NCBI GenBank assembly: GCA_036011085.1
Contig: DASCMS010000129.1
Span: forward strand, 1-64,000
Reading direction: 5' to 3'
DNA length: 64,000 nt
Source of the DNA: UBA8231 sp036011085
GTDB taxonomy: Bacteria > Latescibacterota > UBA2968 > UBA8231
The first letter of the stretch is position 1, and the number at the start of each line of letters is the position of its first letter. The translations under genes and the position numbers were made by a program. The notes under the pieces are model-generated. The model was not told the origin of the DNA and made no database searches. It saw nothing but the letters and a program-made list of their open reading frames with translations. This document shows positions 24,788-35,975 of this stretch, piece after piece.

Positions 24788-26310
24788 CTCAGTCCGTATT
24801 CGTCGAGCTTGCGGTAGAGGGTGCGTTCGCCGATGCCGAGCAGCTCGGCCGCCTTGCGTCGGTTGTGTTCGACCTGTTCGAGAGCGCGCACGATGGCACC
24901 GCGCTCGAGGTCTTTCAACGAAGTGGTCGAACCGTTGTCAGCCTCCCAAGGCGCGCCCTCGCCAGCGGCCAGGTCACTGGCGCTGCCTTCGTCCCCGTCG
25001 ATGGGATAGATCGGGCGGGCCAACGGCCTCGTGGGCTCCTCCTGCCGTTCATCCAGCAAGCCGCGGATCTCTGCCACTTCGCGTTTGAGATCGAGCAGGG
25101 CGAAGTAGATCAGTTCCCGCTCTGACTGATCCGGTGTCTTGTGTGTCGGCATGGGCAGATGACGACCCAGCACAGGCGGGGACTCGAGATGGGGGATCAC
25201 GTCCGGCGGGCCGGCGGGACCCCGGGGACCGAGAAAGACGAGGTTCTCCACCAGGTTGCGCAGCTCGCGCACATTTCCCGGCCAGTCATACTCGATCAAG
25301 AGATCCATGGCCTCCGCCGATACCCCTTCGAAGCGGGCACCGCGGCGGTCACGGGTCAACTGCGCCACATAGTGCTCGATGAGCAGTGGAATGTCGTGCC
25401 GGCGTTCGCGCAGCGGCGGCAGGGCCATCTCGACGACCTTCAGCCGGTAGTAGAGATCGCGACGAAACTCGCCACGGGACACCGCTGCCAGCAGGTCCTT
25501 GTTGCTGGCGGCCAACACGCGAACATCCACCGGGATGGCGGCCTCGCCGCCGATACGTGTGACACTTCGTTCTTCGAGTACGCGCAGCAGTCGGACCTGC
25601 GCCGTCAGCGCCATCTCGCCGATCTCATCGAGAAAGACGGTACCACCGTTGGCCTGTTCGAAAATCCCTCGCGTCTGCGACCGGGCATCGGTGAAGGCGC
25701 CTTTCTCGTGACCGAAAAGTTCATTTTCGAGCAGATTCTCAGGAATGGCGGCGCAGTTGATCGGCTTGAAAGGTGCCCCCTCCCGACCGCTGTAGTGGTG
25801 GAGGGCCCGGGCCACGACATCCTTGCCGGTGCCGGACTCACCGGACAGGAGCACGGTCACCGGCGTCGGCCCCACCAGAATGATCTGTGCGCGAATCTCC
25901 TGGATCGCACTCGACTCGCCGACAAGCTGCTCGAGCAGAAACCGGCTGCGCTCGACCAGATCGTCGGCGATGGTCCACAAGTCTTTGGCCGCAAAGGGCA
26001 TCGGCAGAACCCGCTCCAGCGGGCTGCCTCGGGAGATGCGGTCCCAGGCGTCCGTAGGTCCGTTGCTCAGAATGACGGTGGGCAGTTCGCGGCGCTGGCC
26101 TAGCACGTCAGCGGTGGCCTGCAACGTGCGGTCAGGGAGATTGAGATCGATGAGGACGAGATCGATCTGGCGGTCGAGCAGGGCCGGCAACGGTCCGATG
26201 TCACGCACCGGAACGACTTCCGCCGGGCGATCCTGCAGTGCTACCGTGCAGGCATCGACCAGTCCGGGATCCTGCGTCAGCAGGAGGTAGCGGTTGACGC
26301 CGGTAGCCAT
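24784..26310 (-). CDS. Sigma-54-dependent transcriptional activator with degenerate receiver
   Basis: A 508-residue NtrC-type regulator. N-terminal receiver-like domain with Asp55 (VLIDLNLPD) in the phosphorylation position, but the acidic pocket is reduced (LTQDPG) and the usual Lys before Pro-Phe is replaced (LPMPF), so phosphorylation is doubtful. AAA+ domain from about 150: Walker A GESGTGKD, sigma-54 loop GAFTDA instead of GAFTGA, Walker B GTVFLDEIG, arginine fingers FRRDLYYRL. A long linker precedes a Fis-type helix-turn-helix ending at the C-terminus. The ATG at 26310 is used; the frame extends upstream only into crp-like antisense. It precedes htrA with a 4-base overlap, hinting at envelope-stress control. 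Confidence 0.9.
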   Translation of the reverse strand: MATGVNRYLLLTQDPGLVDACTVALQDRPAEVVPVRDIGPLPALLDRQIDLVLIDLNLPDRTLQATADVLGQRRELPTVILSNGPTDAWDRISRGSPLERVLPMPFAAKDLWTIADDLVERSRFLLEQLVGESSAIQEIRAQIILVGPTPVTVLLSGESGTGKDVVARALHHYSGREGAPFKPINCAAIPENLLENELFGHEKGAFTDARSQTRGIFEQANGGTVFLDEIGEMALTAQVRLLRVLEERSVTRIGGEAAIPVDVRVLAASNKDLLAAVSRGEFRRDLYYRLKVVEMALPPLRERRHDIPLLIEHYVAQLTRDRRGARFEGVSAEAMDLLIEYDWPGNVRELRNLVENLVFLGPRGPAGPPDVIPHLESPPVLGRHLPMPTHKTPDQSERELIYFALLDLKREVAEIRGLLDERQEEPTRPLARPIYPIDGDEGSASDLAAGEGAPWEADNGSTTSLKDLERGAIVRALEQVEHNRRKAAELLGIGERTLYRKLDEYGLR

Positions 26311-26326
26311 CAGTGTGGCAGCAGGC

Positions 26327-26995
26327 TCACGTGTTGCGGTGCTCCTCGCGGAGGATGGTGATCGACCGACCCTCCGATGAGATGTAGCCCTGGGCCTCGA
26401 GCCGCTTGAGCACGCGGGACACGGTCTCGCGTGTCGTGCCCGACATGTTGGCCAGCTGCTGGTGGCCGGGACGCGAAGGGATGGTGACGCCATTGTCGAT
26501 TTCCGAGCCCTGCTCCTCAGCCAGCTGCAGCAGCGTTTCGGAGATGCGGCTGGTGACATCCAGCAGCGCCAGGCCCTCGATCTTGCGGTCCGTCTTGCGC
26601 AGGCGGGCGGCCAGTTCGGCCAGCAGGCCCACGGCGATCTGTGGAACCTTGTAGACCAACTGCAGGAAATCGGTGCGTCGCACCATGTACAGCTCGGTGT
26701 CTTCCGTGGCCACCACATTGGCCGAGCGAGGCTTGCCGTCGAGCAGCGACAGCTCACCGAACACGGCGCCTTCCCCGAGCAGGGAGAGGATCACCTCGCG
26801 ACCGTCCTCAGTAACGATGCTGACCTTCACCTGGCCGCTGGCGATGATGAACAGGGCATCACCTTCTTCCTCGGCGAGGATGATCACCTGGTCCTTGTCG
26901 AAGGAGCGGGTGATCGTCACGCGAGCGATGGCTTCGAGATCGTCATCCTTGAGGACCTCGAACAGCGGCACACGGCGCAAGAGGCTGATATCCAT
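26327..26995 (-). CDS. Crp/Fnr-family transcription regulator
   Basis: A 222-residue regulator with an N-terminal cyclic-nucleotide-binding fold (GELSLLDGKPRSANVVA, residues about 85-102), a dimerisation helix and a winged helix-turn-helix (TRETVSRVLKRLEAQGYI). The GELxLxxxxPRxA pattern is compatible with binding cAMP or a similar nucleotide. No N-terminal cysteine cluster, so it is not an oxygen-sensing FNR. It lies 16 bases before the sigma-54 activator and 27 bases after the TPR gene. Confidence 0.92.
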   Translation of the reverse strand: MDISLLRRVPLFEVLKDDDLEAIARVTITRSFDKDQVIILAEEEGDALFIIASGQVKVSIVTEDGREVILSLLGEGAVFGELSLLDGKPRSANVVATEDTELYMVRRTDFLQLVYKVPQIAVGLLAELAARLRKTDRKIEGLALLDVTSRISETLLQLAEEQGSEIDNGVTIPSRPGHQQLANMSGTTRETVSRVLKRLEAQGYISSEGRSITILREEHRNT

Positions 26996-27022
26996 GGCTC
27001 GGCCTTGGTTCGGGGGAACCCC

Positions 27023-30000
27023 CTACCTCCCGCGGGGAGAAGAGGGCAACAAGTCGATCTGCTGGCGGGCGAACCGACCCAACTCGCTGTCGCCGCCTTC
27101 ACGCTGGATGATACGCTGGTAGACGCTACGGGCCTGATCGGGTCGATTCAAGGCTTCGTAACAGCGGGCGCGCTCAAAATCAGCGGTGTTGATCCACTGG
27201 GTGCTGGCGTCGGCACCGTAGTAGGCGACCTCGTAGAACGCTTTGATCGCCTCCGTGTAGTCGCCCATGTTCCGGTACGCTGCCCCAATATAGAAACGGG
27301 CCTCCGCAGCATCCTCGCCTTCGGCCCACTCCAACACTTTCTGCAGAAAGGCGATGGCCTGGGCGTGCTGCCCCCTCTCCTGCAGAATGTACCCGATCTC
27401 GAGCTGTACGTCAGTCGCCTTGGGGTGGTCGGGGAACTCGGTCTCAATGCGTCGCGTAATCCGTAGCGCCTCGTCCCACTGAAACAACCGCGAATAACAC
27501 TGCAACAGCTGCCACACGGCCTCCTGTCTCTGCGCCAGCGTGCTGTGCGGACCATCGATGACTCGACGGAACGACCCCGCCGCGGGCAACAGATTGTCCA
27601 GGGCGAGATGAAACCCGGCCAGGCGCATGTGGACATCCGCCGCAAAGGGCGATGCCGGATTCTGACTGGCGAAGTTGGCCTGGGCCTGCAAGGCTGCCGA
27701 GGTGCCCTCCTCGGTGGGTTCGGCCCGCATCTTCTCCCACTGGGCGGTGACGGCGTAGAACGAGGCGGAACTGGCCGGGTCGGCGGCCATCCGCCGCACC
27801 TCTACAGGTACGTTGGTGCCCATCTCCGCACGCACGGGCTGCTCCACGGCGTCCTCGGCGACTGCCTCGAAGAGCTTGCGGGCCTTGTCGTACTCCCTCT
27901 TGGCCAGCAGGTGGCGGCCCTCCGAGAGGCGGAACAGAAGGGGCCAGATCCCCTCCTTGCCGAAGCGCTTGCGGTGCTGGTCAGACAGTTTTTCAGCCTC
28001 ATCGCGGCGCCCCAGCTCGCCCAGGCACAGGATGGCGCGACCCATCACCTCGGCCTCGACCCCGTCGATCAACAGCGGCGCGTAGGCCGAGGCCGCCGGC
28101 TCGAACTGCCCGGCGGCGAAGAGCAGATCGGCTGCTCCCAGTCGGGCTGCCGGCTCCAGGGGACCGGACCGCACCTGACGAAACGCGGCAACGGCTTGTT
28201 CGGTGCGGCCAAGCCCTGCCAGCACCCGGCCGCGGGACAGCTGCAGGCTGTCGGTGGCATCCGCCCCTTCGGCCAGCAAGCGGTCGTACGTGCGCAGGGC
28301 GGCGGCGAGATCTCCCTGGAGACGTTGCGCCCGGGCCAGCCGTCGCCGCAGCGAGCCACCCACGTCCCCTCGGGAGTCGGATTCCGCCAGCCGGCCGAAG
28401 AGCTCCGCGGCCCGGTCCGCGTCGCCGAGGGCGAGATAGGTGTCGCCCAGCAGCTCCTGTGCATCCCGCCGTCCGTCGTAGTCGGGGAAGGCCAGCAGCA
28501 ATTCCCCGAGGCGAGTCGCAGCCTCACCATGGCGGCCGGCCTGGGCCAGGGCGCGACCCAGCACCGCCAGCACCTCCGGTTGCAGATCTGTACCGGCCAG
28601 GTCTGGCAACAGGGCCGACAGCGAGTCGATGGCGCCGTCGATCTGGCCGAGTTCCAAGGCAACGTGGGCGCGACCGAAACGAGCCCGAACCGCAAGGGGC
28701 GAGGCGGCGGCTTCCTCCAGCAGCTGACTGTACGCCCTTTGAGCCGCGGCCAGTCCCGCTGAATCGCCCGCAACTGACCGTCGGCGCGCATCTCCGAGCC
28801 CCAGCAATGCCCGGGCGCGGGCCTCGGCGGTTTCATCGCTCCGAGGGTGTGTCTCGAGGAAGGCGGAATAACCGGCCTCCAGCACCCCGGCGCGGGCCGT
28901 GTCAGGCAAGATGGCGGCGGTGGCTTCGATCTGCCGCAGACGCGCCAGCCTTGACCAGTAGCCGGTGTCGGCGTCGGCCAGGATTCGATCCTCCTGCAGG
29001 GCGAGGGTGTGCAGTGAATCAGACGCGTCCGGACTTCCCTCCAACTGCCGTTGCCGCGACAGACGATACAGGCAGTCAGCCAGGTAGAACTGGGCCTCCG
29101 CGAGGGCCGCGTCGCCAGGGTAGGAGGCGACGAAGGTTTCCCAGGCGCGCACCGCATTGGCGAAATCCTGGTGATCGCGCAGAGCCCGGGCCACGTTCAG
29201 CCGGGTCTGCTGTCGCGATGTTCCCGTCAGCTCGTCCACGTAGGTCTGCTGCAGGGCACGGGCGAGGCGCTCCTCGTCGACGATCGTGTAGCCGCGCAGG
29301 TACTCGACCCGCTGCCGCACCAGGCCAGCACGCCGGTGCCCGGGATAACGCTCGAGGAAGACGCCGTACTCGACGATGGCGAGCCGTCTGGCGCTGGCCC
29401 CCTCATACGCCGAGGCCAGTCCGTACTGGGCTTCCGCCGCCAGGGGGCCGAGGCCGCGACTGAGGTCGCCGAAGCGCTGCACGGCCTCATCATGGTAGCC
29501 ACTGGCTTCGAGCACCTGGGCCAGCTGCAGGTGCACCATGTCGAGTTCGGCCGCCGACTCGGAAAAGGACTGGCCGAGACGTTCGGCGTCGTCGAGATAC
29601 CGGCGGAACCAGGAGCTGGCCCGCGCCAGGTCTCCCTGCCGGCGATAGAGGGCGCCCAGCTCCCGTACCGCCGCGGTGGTCACCGGCGACGGGGATCCGC
29701 CAGGCCGAGTCTGTATCAGCTGCAGGAACTGGCCAACGGCGGCACCCACGCGGTCCGTCTGGCCGAAGGCGATGGCCTGCCCCAGTCGGGCCAGGTCGCG
29801 CACCGGTGACCCATCGGCCACGAGAGCGCCGTAGCCGGCCAGGGACTCGGCGGCCTGCCCTGAAAGTCGCAGAGCATCAGCATGGCCCAGTCGGGCTCTG
29901 GCCGCCAACGTGTCGCGGCCGATCGCCTCCATGCCCCGCTGATACCCGGAAATGGCCTCGTCGAAGCGTCCCCTGGCCAGGTGATGGTCAGCCAGGTCGA

Positions 30001-30775
30001 GGTAGGCACTATCGCTGTGGGCGCTGCCGGCAAAGGCTTCGTGCAGGCGGTCAAAGGCGGCACCGGCGGCCGCAGCGCGATGGAACACGAGATGGATATT
30101 GCCCACCAGAAGCAGGGCGTCGCGGGCTTCGTCGCTGCCCGGCGCCGACTCGGTGAGGGCCGCCAGCAAGGTCTGGGCGGCGGCGGCATTGCCGCCGGCG
30201 AAGTACAGCTGTGCCAGTCGGTAGCGTCCGCGACGGGCTTCGGGCTTGGCAGCGTAATCGGTGAGCAGCTTGTCATAGGCCCGTACGGCATTGGTCAGGT
30301 CGCCGGCGCGGGCAAAATCGGCGGCCGCCGCCAGCAGCGATCCAGCGGCGAACTGGCCTTCGCTGAAACGCCGCTGCACTTCTTCATATCCGGCGGCGGC
30401 GCGGGCGAATTCACCCAGGGCGTGCAGGCAGTCGGCCTGCTCCCGGCGCGCCGTGGCGACGTCCAGGTGATCGGGGTGCTGGTCGTAGAACCCTTCGAAG
30501 GCCGGCACGGCATCGGCGCAGCGGTGGCTGCGCGCGTACGAGCGGGCCAGCAGCAGCCGGGCATCTGCCAGGTGGGTGTCACCCGGATGATTGCGGATGA
30601 ATTCGGCCAACAGTTGCGCCGAGGTGCCGTAGTCGCCCGCGTCGCGGAACAGGTTGCGCGCCAGCTCGAAGTCATCCTCGGCGTCGGCGCTGGCCCGTGT
30701 CGGGGGCAGCAGGATCAACAGCAGCAGAAAGCAAAGGCGGGCGCAATGCCGCGCCTGATCAGCGCATCGATTCAT
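27023..30775 (-). CDS. Very large periplasmic TPR-repeat protein
   Basis: A 1250-residue protein with a signal peptide and tetratricopeptide-like repeats over nearly its whole length (e.g. ADARLLLARSYARSHRCADAV near the start; AEARFYIGAAYRNMGDYTEAI near the end). I count well over 20 repeats by eye. No enzyme domain or lipobox. The size and pattern resemble the long YfgC/BamD-like TPR scaffolds and Tol-associated proteins of FCB bacteria; a scaffold role for envelope assembly is likely but not shown. First gene behind a good promoter and head of the run with crp, sigma-54 activator and htrA. Confidence 0.82.
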   Translation of the reverse strand: MNRCADQARHCARLCFLLLLILLPPTRASADAEDDFELARNLFRDAGDYGTSAQLLAEFIRNHPGDTHLADARLLLARSYARSHRCADAVPAFEGFYDQHPDHLDVATARREQADCLHALGEFARAAAGYEEVQRRFSEGQFAAGSLLAAAADFARAGDLTNAVRAYDKLLTDYAAKPEARRGRYRLAQLYFAGGNAAAAQTLLAALTESAPGSDEARDALLLVGNIHLVFHRAAAAGAAFDRLHEAFAGSAHSDSAYLDLADHHLARGRFDEAISGYQRGMEAIGRDTLAARARLGHADALRLSGQAAESLAGYGALVADGSPVRDLARLGQAIAFGQTDRVGAAVGQFLQLIQTRPGGSPSPVTTAAVRELGALYRRQGDLARASSWFRRYLDDAERLGQSFSESAAELDMVHLQLAQVLEASGYHDEAVQRFGDLSRGLGPLAAEAQYGLASAYEGASARRLAIVEYGVFLERYPGHRRAGLVRQRVEYLRGYTIVDEERLARALQQTYVDELTGTSRQQTRLNVARALRDHQDFANAVRAWETFVASYPGDAALAEAQFYLADCLYRLSRQRQLEGSPDASDSLHTLALQEDRILADADTGYWSRLARLRQIEATAAILPDTARAGVLEAGYSAFLETHPRSDETAEARARALLGLGDARRRSVAGDSAGLAAAQRAYSQLLEEAAASPLAVRARFGRAHVALELGQIDGAIDSLSALLPDLAGTDLQPEVLAVLGRALAQAGRHGEAATRLGELLLAFPDYDGRRDAQELLGDTYLALGDADRAAELFGRLAESDSRGDVGGSLRRRLARAQRLQGDLAAALRTYDRLLAEGADATDSLQLSRGRVLAGLGRTEQAVAAFRQVRSGPLEPAARLGAADLLFAAGQFEPAASAYAPLLIDGVEAEVMGRAILCLGELGRRDEAEKLSDQHRKRFGKEGIWPLLFRLSEGRHLLAKREYDKARKLFEAVAEDAVEQPVRAEMGTNVPVEVRRMAADPASSASFYAVTAQWEKMRAEPTEEGTSAALQAQANFASQNPASPFAADVHMRLAGFHLALDNLLPAAGSFRRVIDGPHSTLAQRQEAVWQLLQCYSRLFQWDEALRITRRIETEFPDHPKATDVQLEIGYILQERGQHAQAIAFLQKVLEWAEGEDAAEARFYIGAAYRNMGDYTEAIKAFYEVAYYGADASTQWINTADFERARCYEALNRPDQARSVYQRIIQREGGDSELGRFARQQIDLLPSSPRGR

Positions 30776-30864
30776 GGGGGCATGACCGCCAAGGCGGCAG
30801 GAATATCCGGGAAAGGAGGCCGGCAGGCAGCCGATTCGTGCACTACTTTATCGTGGAACGGGCC

Positions 30865-30893
30865 AAGATACAGACCACCCAGATTGGGGTCAA
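30865..30893 (-). promoter_or_regulatory. Promoter of the TPR-crp-ntrC-htrA operon
   Basis: On the minus strand TTGACC (30893-30888) and TATCTT (30870-30865) are separated by exactly 17 bases. Predicted start near 30858, about 80 bases before the ATG at 30775. It lies in the short divergent region with ispE, whose GTG begins only four bases from the -35 box. Confidence 0.6.
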
Positions 30894-30896
30894 GAC

Positions 30897-31838
30897 GTGT
30901 CACACCAGTCACTTACGAAGGATTCTGCCAGCTGTCTGGAGCCGGCGAATGCCAAGCTGAACCTCGGGTTGAAGGTGCTGTCGCGGCGGCAGGATGGCTT
31001 TCACGACCTGCTTGGTGTCTTTCAGACCGTCAGTCTTGGGGACACGGTCAGGGTGACCCTGGAAGCGGAGATCACTCTCGACTGCTCAGACCCGGCCCTG
31101 CCCGCCGGGCCGCAGAACCTCGCCTGGCGCGCCGCAGATCTGTATCGAAGCCAGACCGGCACCAGCGGCTGCCACATCGAGCTGACGAAGAGAATACCCG
31201 CCGGGGCCGGACTGGGTGGCGGCAGTGCCGATGCCGCCGCTGTTCTGCGCGGCCTTGACCGGCTGTCTGACCGGCCCTTGGGTCTGTCACGGCTTGTCGA
31301 GCTGGGGGCACATCTTGGGTCCGACGTGCCCTTTGCCGTCGGCGGGGGCACGTCGCTGGTGGAAGGCCGGGGCGAACGCCTGCTGCCGCTGACCTGGGCG
31401 ACGCCGCCCGGGTGGTGGTGCGTCCTCGTCTGCCCTCCTGAGCCGGTGCCAACCGCCTGGGCGTACGCCGAGTTGGCTCGGCGGCGGCCGCATGGGGTCT
31501 TGTCGAATCCCTCATCATACGCTACCTTAATCGGCTCTGCACGCGGCGGGTGTCTGCACGCGGACAGGCTGTGGCCGGTTCTGGAGAACGACTTTCAGCC
31601 TCTCGTGGAAGACACCAAACCCATCGTCGCCCGAGCCAGCCAGTTGCTGGCTGACACGGACCCCCTGGCCCAATCGATGTCGGGCAGCGGGTCCACTGTC
31701 TACGGCATCTATGACGACCGGAACGCCGCGCGCCGCGCAGAAACCATCCTGCGCGGGACGGAGTATCCGGTCTTTCTATGTACACCCGTCCCGGGGTTGA
31801 TCGATGCGGTCGGCCAAGGGGAGGCTGACAACGAGTGA
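30897..31838 (+). CDS. ispE: 4-diphosphocytidyl-2-C-methyl-D-erythritol kinase
   Basis: GHMP-family kinase of 313 residues that phosphorylates CDP-methylerythritol in the MEP isoprenoid pathway. Motif 1 ANAKLNLGLKVLSRRQDGFH near residue 18, the ATP loop IPAGAGLGGGSADAAA at about 100, and the C-terminal SGSGSTVYG are all present. Start is GTG at 30897, preceded by GGGG; this leaves about 12 residues before motif 1, slightly longer than usual. The gene ends one base before tRNA-Gln, so the tRNA is probably cut from the same transcript as ispE and rplY, a synteny common in bacteria. Confidence 0.92.
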   Translation: MSHQSLTKDSASCLEPANAKLNLGLKVLSRRQDGFHDLLGVFQTVSLGDTVRVTLEAEITLDCSDPALPAGPQNLAWRAADLYRSQTGTSGCHIELTKRIPAGAGLGGGSADAAAVLRGLDRLSDRPLGLSRLVELGAHLGSDVPFAVGGGTSLVEGRGERLLPLTWATPPGWWCVLVCPPEPVPTAWAYAELARRRPHGVLSNPSSYATLIGSARGGCLHADRLWPVLENDFQPLVEDTKPIVARASQLLADTDPLAQSMSGSGSTVYGIYDDRNAARRAETILRGTEYPVFLCTPVPGLIDAVGQGEADNE

Positions 31839-31839
31839 T

Positions 31840-31914
31840 TGCCCGGTCGTTCAATTGGTAGGACAACGGATTTTGGGTCCGTCTATCGAGGTTCAAGTCC
31901 TCGCCGGGCAGCCA
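31840..31914 (+). tRNA. tRNA-Gln (anticodon TTG)
   Basis: 75 bases including an encoded CCA (31912-31914). Acceptor stem TGCCCGG/CCGGGCA, D stem gttc/ggac, anticodon stem acgga/tccgt with loop TTTTGGG giving anticodon TTG at 31873-31875, T stem cgagg/cctcg with loop TTCAAGT. All stems pair. It begins one base after the ispE stop codon and lies 25 bases before rplY. Confidence 0.97.
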
Positions 31915-31939
31915 GCTGACGCAAGAGAGAGGTGTTCCA

Positions 31940-32683
31940 ATGGCGGTGGCGGTCAAGATTTACCAACGCGAAACCAAGGAGCTGTCCCTGCAGCCGCGGC
32001 CCGAACGCGGCAAGGGCCCCGTGGGCCGACTGCGCCGCGAGGAGAGCATGCTCCCCGGTGTCGTCTACGGGCATAAGCAAGAGCCCCATACTTTCAAGGT
32101 CGTTGCCCGCACGTTGGAGCGGGCCCTCGCCGGAGGCGGGCGCAACGCCATCTTCGTGCTCACCGAGGAGGGCCGCGACAAGGACGAACGTGCCGTCGTG
32201 CGCGAGGTCCAGTACCACAAGGTGCATGGGGACATCATGCACGTAGACTTTCTGCGGATCGATGCTGACGAAGAGTACACGGCCAGCGTGCCGTTGCTCA
32301 CAGTCGGGGTTCCGGTGGGTGTGCGCATCGGTGGCGGCGCCCTGCAACACAGCGTCACCGCGGTCGACATGCACTGCATCGCCTCCGAGATGCCGTCGCA
32401 GATCGAGATCGATACGAGTGATCTCGAAATCGGCGACAGTATCCACGTGGGCGACCTGCTCGAGTCCGAGAGCCGCATCGTCACCGACGGCGACGTGACC
32501 ATCGTCAGCGTGCTGTCGCCGCGGCTCACCATCGACGAGGAGTTGGAGGCCGCGGCCGCGGCCGAAGCGGAGGCTGCCGGAATCGAGATCGGCGAGGAAG
32601 GCGAGGGCGAAGAAGGCGAGGGCGAAGAAGGCGAAGGCGAGGCCGCGGCCGGCGAGGCGCCGGCGGCCGACGCCGAGGCCTGA
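31940..32683 (+). CDS. rplY: 50S ribosomal protein L25 (CTC/TL5 form)
   Basis: A 247-residue two-domain L25 that binds 5S rRNA. N-terminal L25 domain about 1-100 (RLRREESMLPGVVYG) and C-terminal TL5/CTC beta domain about 100-205 (HVDFLRIDADEEYTASVPL). It ends with an acidic Ala/Glu/Gly tail of about 40 residues containing the GEEGE repeat. The ATG has AGAGAGG eight bases upstream. Follows tRNA-Gln and precedes pth in the usual order. Confidence 0.93.
   Translation: MAVAVKIYQRETKELSLQPRPERGKGPVGRLRREESMLPGVVYGHKQEPHTFKVVARTLERALAGGGRNAIFVLTEEGRDKDERAVVREVQYHKVHGDIMHVDFLRIDADEEYTASVPLLTVGVPVGVRIGGGALQHSVTAVDMHCIASEMPSQIEIDTSDLEIGDSIHVGDLLESESRIVTDGDVTIVSVLSPRLTIDEELEAAAAAEAEAAGIEIGEEGEGEEGEGEEGEGEAAAGEAPAADAEA
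32591..32641 (+). repeat. 15-bp tandem repeat in the rplY tail
   Basis: Three and a half near-identical units of GGCGARGAAGGCGAR (32591-32605, 32606-32620, 32621-32635, then six bases) encoding GEEGE. Units differ only at A/G wobble positions, so copy number has probably changed recently without a frameshift. Confidence 0.85.
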
Positions 32684-32698
32684 TCGACGCCATCCGTC

Positions 32699-33277
32699 GT
32701 GCGTGCCGTCGTCGGTCTGGGCAATCCCGGGACCCGCTACGCCTGCACGCGGCACAATGTCGGCTTTCTCGTTGCCGACGACCTGGCTGGCAGGGCCAGT
32801 TGGGTTGAGCGGTACGAAGCACACATGGCGGTAACACAGTTTTTTGATGAGGAAGTTCTCGTCGTCAAGCCGCAGACGTACATGAACCGCAGCGGCGACG
32901 CGACGATGGCTCTGGCGGAGGCGGTGGATATCGCCCCGCAGGATATGCTCGTCGTACTCGACGACTTCCTCTTTGACTTTGGCCGTTTGCGCGTTCGGCG
33001 GTCCGGGTCAGATGGCGGCCACAACGGATTGGCCTCCATCCTCGAACGGCTGGCTACAGAAGAGATTCCGCGCCTGCGCCTGGGCGTCGGCCCGGTGCCG
33101 CCGGAAGAGAGCGATATTGATTTCGTGCTGGCCCCGTTTTCGGGAGGGGAGGATGTGGAGGGGTTGGTGCAGCGTGGCAGCGCGGCGACGCGTTGCTGGT
33201 TGCAGGAAGGGATCGAGGCGGCCATGAACCGCTTCAACGGGAGCCCGGCGCTGCCTGGTGGCGTCGACAGAGACTGA
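32699..33277 (+). CDS. pth: Peptidyl-tRNA hydrolase
   Basis: A 192-residue enzyme that frees peptides from stalled peptidyl-tRNA. Motifs in order: VVGLGNPGTRY, catalytic His19 in TRHNVGF, KPQTYMNRSG, VVLDDFLFDFG and SDGGHNGL. The GTG at 32699 gives the exact family start, 15 bases after the rplY stop. Genes rplY-pth are adjacent in many bacteria. Length normal. Confidence 0.95.
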   Translation: MRAVVGLGNPGTRYACTRHNVGFLVADDLAGRASWVERYEAHMAVTQFFDEEVLVVKPQTYMNRSGDATMALAEAVDIAPQDMLVVLDDFLFDFGRLRVRRSGSDGGHNGLASILERLATEEIPRLRLGVGPVPPEESDIDFVLAPFSGGEDVEGLVQRGSAATRCWLQEGIEAAMNRFNGSPALPGGVDRD

Positions 33278-33316
33278 CACAATTCGCGACAGCGAGAGCG
33301 GAGGGTACCATCCACC

Positions 33317-35376
<2,060 letters not shown>

Positions 35377-35377
<1 letters not shown>

Positions 35378-35395
35378 GTGTCTGTTTCAGGCACC
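35377..35395 (+). terminator. Weak hairpin after hppA
   Basis: An 8-bp stem (35377-35384 with 35388-35395, one G-T pair) with a TTT loop starts right at the stop codon of hppA. There is no run of T behind it, so it may be an attenuator or mRNA-stabilising hairpin rather than a true terminator. Confidence 0.3.
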
Positions 35396-35429
35396 CCGAC
35401 TCCGACCGCGAAGCGAGGCAGATAAGCGC

Positions 35430-35975
35430 ATGGCGAAGAAGTACGAACTGGTTCTCATCCTCGATCCTCAGGTTGGCGACACCCAGCTGGAAGCCGCTGT
35501 CGAGAAGTACAAGACGCAGCTGGAGTCCGCCGGCGCCGAGATCGTCAACGTCGATCCCTGGGGTCTGCGCAAGCTCGCCTATACGTCGATGGCACTGCGC
35601 CAGCGACAACAGGCGTTCTTCGTGCTCTATCAGTTTGAGGGAGACAGTGATATGCTCGTCCCCCTCGAAGCGGGCCTGAGACTCGACGAGGCGGTGCTGC
35701 GACACATGGTCATCGCTGTCGACGGTGAGTTCCTGCGCATTCCTCAGTTGGCCCCCGAGAACGTCTATATCTACCACCCGCCGGCCAGACCTCATGATCG
35801 CCGTGGGCCGCGCCGGGATCGTGACACGCGCCGGGACGACGGCCCACCGGGAGCCGGTCGGCCTGATGGGCCGCCCGCCGGACGTCCCGAGGGTGCTGGC
35901 GAGCCCAAACCGGCGGCGGCGGCCGAAGGTGCAGACAGTTCCGCCAGCGGCGACAGCGGTTCTGCGGGCGAGTAA
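35430..35975 (+). CDS. rpsF: 30S ribosomal protein S6 with long C-terminal extension
   Basis: The first 100 residues are a normal S6 (YELVLILDPQVGD; GLRKLAYTSMALRQ; LRLDEAVLRHMV). A further 80 residues, rich in Pro, Arg, Asp, Gly and then Ala/Ser, are low-complexity and probably disordered. S6 normally pairs with S18, but rpsR is not present in the usual following position here. A purine-rich stretch precedes the ATG. Confidence 0.93.
   Translation: MAKKYELVLILDPQVGDTQLEAAVEKYKTQLESAGAEIVNVDPWGLRKLAYTSMALRQRQQAFFVLYQFEGDSDMLVPLEAGLRLDEAVLRHMVIAVDGEFLRIPQLAPENVYIYHPPARPHDRRGPRRDRDTRRDDGPPGAGRPDGPPAGRPEGAGEPKPAAAAEGADSSASGDSGSAGE

Noticed and set aside
28459..29463. 334-codon Arg/Pro-rich plus-strand frame
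   Set aside because: Shadow of the TPR-repeat gene with extreme composition.
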